From contig URTW01000029.1 of the NCBI GenBank assembly GCA_900550815.1, forward strand, positions 1-14,751: a stretch of 14,751 bases of DNA, written 5' to 3'. The notes under the pieces are model-generated. The model was not told the origin of the DNA, did not search any database, and saw only the letters and a program-made list of their open reading frames with translations. This stretch comes from an uncultured Collinsella sp. GTDB lineage: Bacteria > Actinomycetota > Coriobacteriia > Coriobacteriales > Coriobacteriaceae. The position numbers and the translations under genes are program-made. Of this stretch, positions 14,218 through 14,751 are shown piece by piece; position 1 is the first letter of the stretch; each line of letters starts with the position of its first letter.

Positions 14218-14751
14218 CACAATGTCATAACCGGCGTCAAAAACATGGCAGGTATCAAGGCAGACACCGATTTTATCGTTTCGCTCCACACGGTCGATAA
14301 TCATACGCAGTTCTTCAAAGGTTCTGCCGACCTCCGTGCCTTTGCCCGCCATTGTTTCAAGCAATACCGTGGTTGTCATATCATCGAACATTGCAGTATT
14401 CAATGCTGTGCCTATTTGCTCAACCGCAGCTTTAACGCCCTGTCCCGTGTGACTGCCGGGGTGAAAGTTGTAAAGATTATTCGGGTGATATTCCATTCGT
14501 TTCAAATCATCCGTAAGCGTGTTCAGAGCAAATTCACGGGTTTCGGGTTTTGCCGAACAGAGGTTCATTGTGTATGGTGCATGGGCAAGAATTTTTGCAA
14601 AATTATTTTCCGTCATAAGTTTTATAAGTGCATTGACATCTTCGATATCAATTTTTCTTGCAGATCCACCACGAGGGTTGCGAGTAAAAAATTGAAATGT
14701 GTTTGCTCCGATTGAAAGTGCATCTCTGCCGATTGCGTAAAAACCTTTTGA
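14197..14751 (-). CDS. nfo: Deoxyribonuclease IV (AP endonuclease), both ends missing
   Basis: The minus-strand frame is open from the right window edge to the junction, 185 residues. It begins [19 protein letters not shown] (roughly residue 10 of the family) and includes FFTRNPRGG. Zinc-site residues of the Nfo TIM barrel are visible: His in [10 protein letters not shown], His in [11 protein letters not shown], Glu in [13 protein letters not shown], and Asp and His in [13 protein letters not shown]. The remaining ligands (equivalents of E. coli His216, Asp229, His231 and Glu261) would lie beyond the junction and are absent. The enzyme cuts DNA at abasic sites in base excision repair. Codons are AT-rich (AAA, GAA, AAT, ATT), like a Firmicute gene and unlike everything else here. 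The frame continues past 14197 only as antisense of nifJ. A start at 14616 would be internal to the domain. Confidence 0.9.

Overview
The window looks like a Collinsella-type (Coriobacteriia) chromosome. The flanks are GC-rich with strong G/C-ending codon bias, and ybaB-recR, a Ser/Thr kinase/FHA cluster and a pyruvate:ferredoxin oxidoreductase gene fit a strictly anaerobic gut actinobacterium. The genus is inferred from style and gene content, not from a search.

Layout. 1-465 (-) is the 5' part of an unrecognised single-pass membrane protein. 805-1735 (+) holds ybaB and recR. 1884-5663 (+) is an apparent operon with its own promoter and a leader hairpin: a membrane-anchored Ser/Gly-linker protein, a Ser/Thr kinase with a C-terminal multi-pass membrane region, and an FHA-domain protein. 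From about 5.7 to 11.95 kb lies a more AT-rich accessory island: a decayed methyltransferase, an ABC exporter (+), transposase debris, and a compact minus-strand RiPP operon. The island is followed by a 5'-truncated second copy of the FHA gene, a REP-like palindrome, a promoter with a long leader, and the first ~442 codons of nifJ. At 14197-14217 nifJ switches abruptly into an oppositely oriented AT-rich endonuclease IV (nfo) gene. This is most likely an assembly chimera.

Main discovery candidate: the minus-strand cluster 11409->9282. It encodes a radical SAM/SPASM maturase resembling the thioether-forming (SCIFF/ranthipeptide) enzymes, two small paralogous Cys-rich precursor peptides (67 and 59 aa), and a 35-aa hydrophobic peptide, ending at a strong hairpin. 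The precursors share a KHI-HP start and repeated Cys-X3-Asp units, the motif known to be cross-linked Cys-to-Asp by PapB-type ranthipeptide synthases. A further 27-aa hydrophobic ORF may lie between maturase and precursors. The convergent ABC exporter at 6929-8581 is the only transporter nearby and may export the product, but this is inference.

Most small genes here lie in the stretch 8.6-10.05 kb, which otherwise looks empty.
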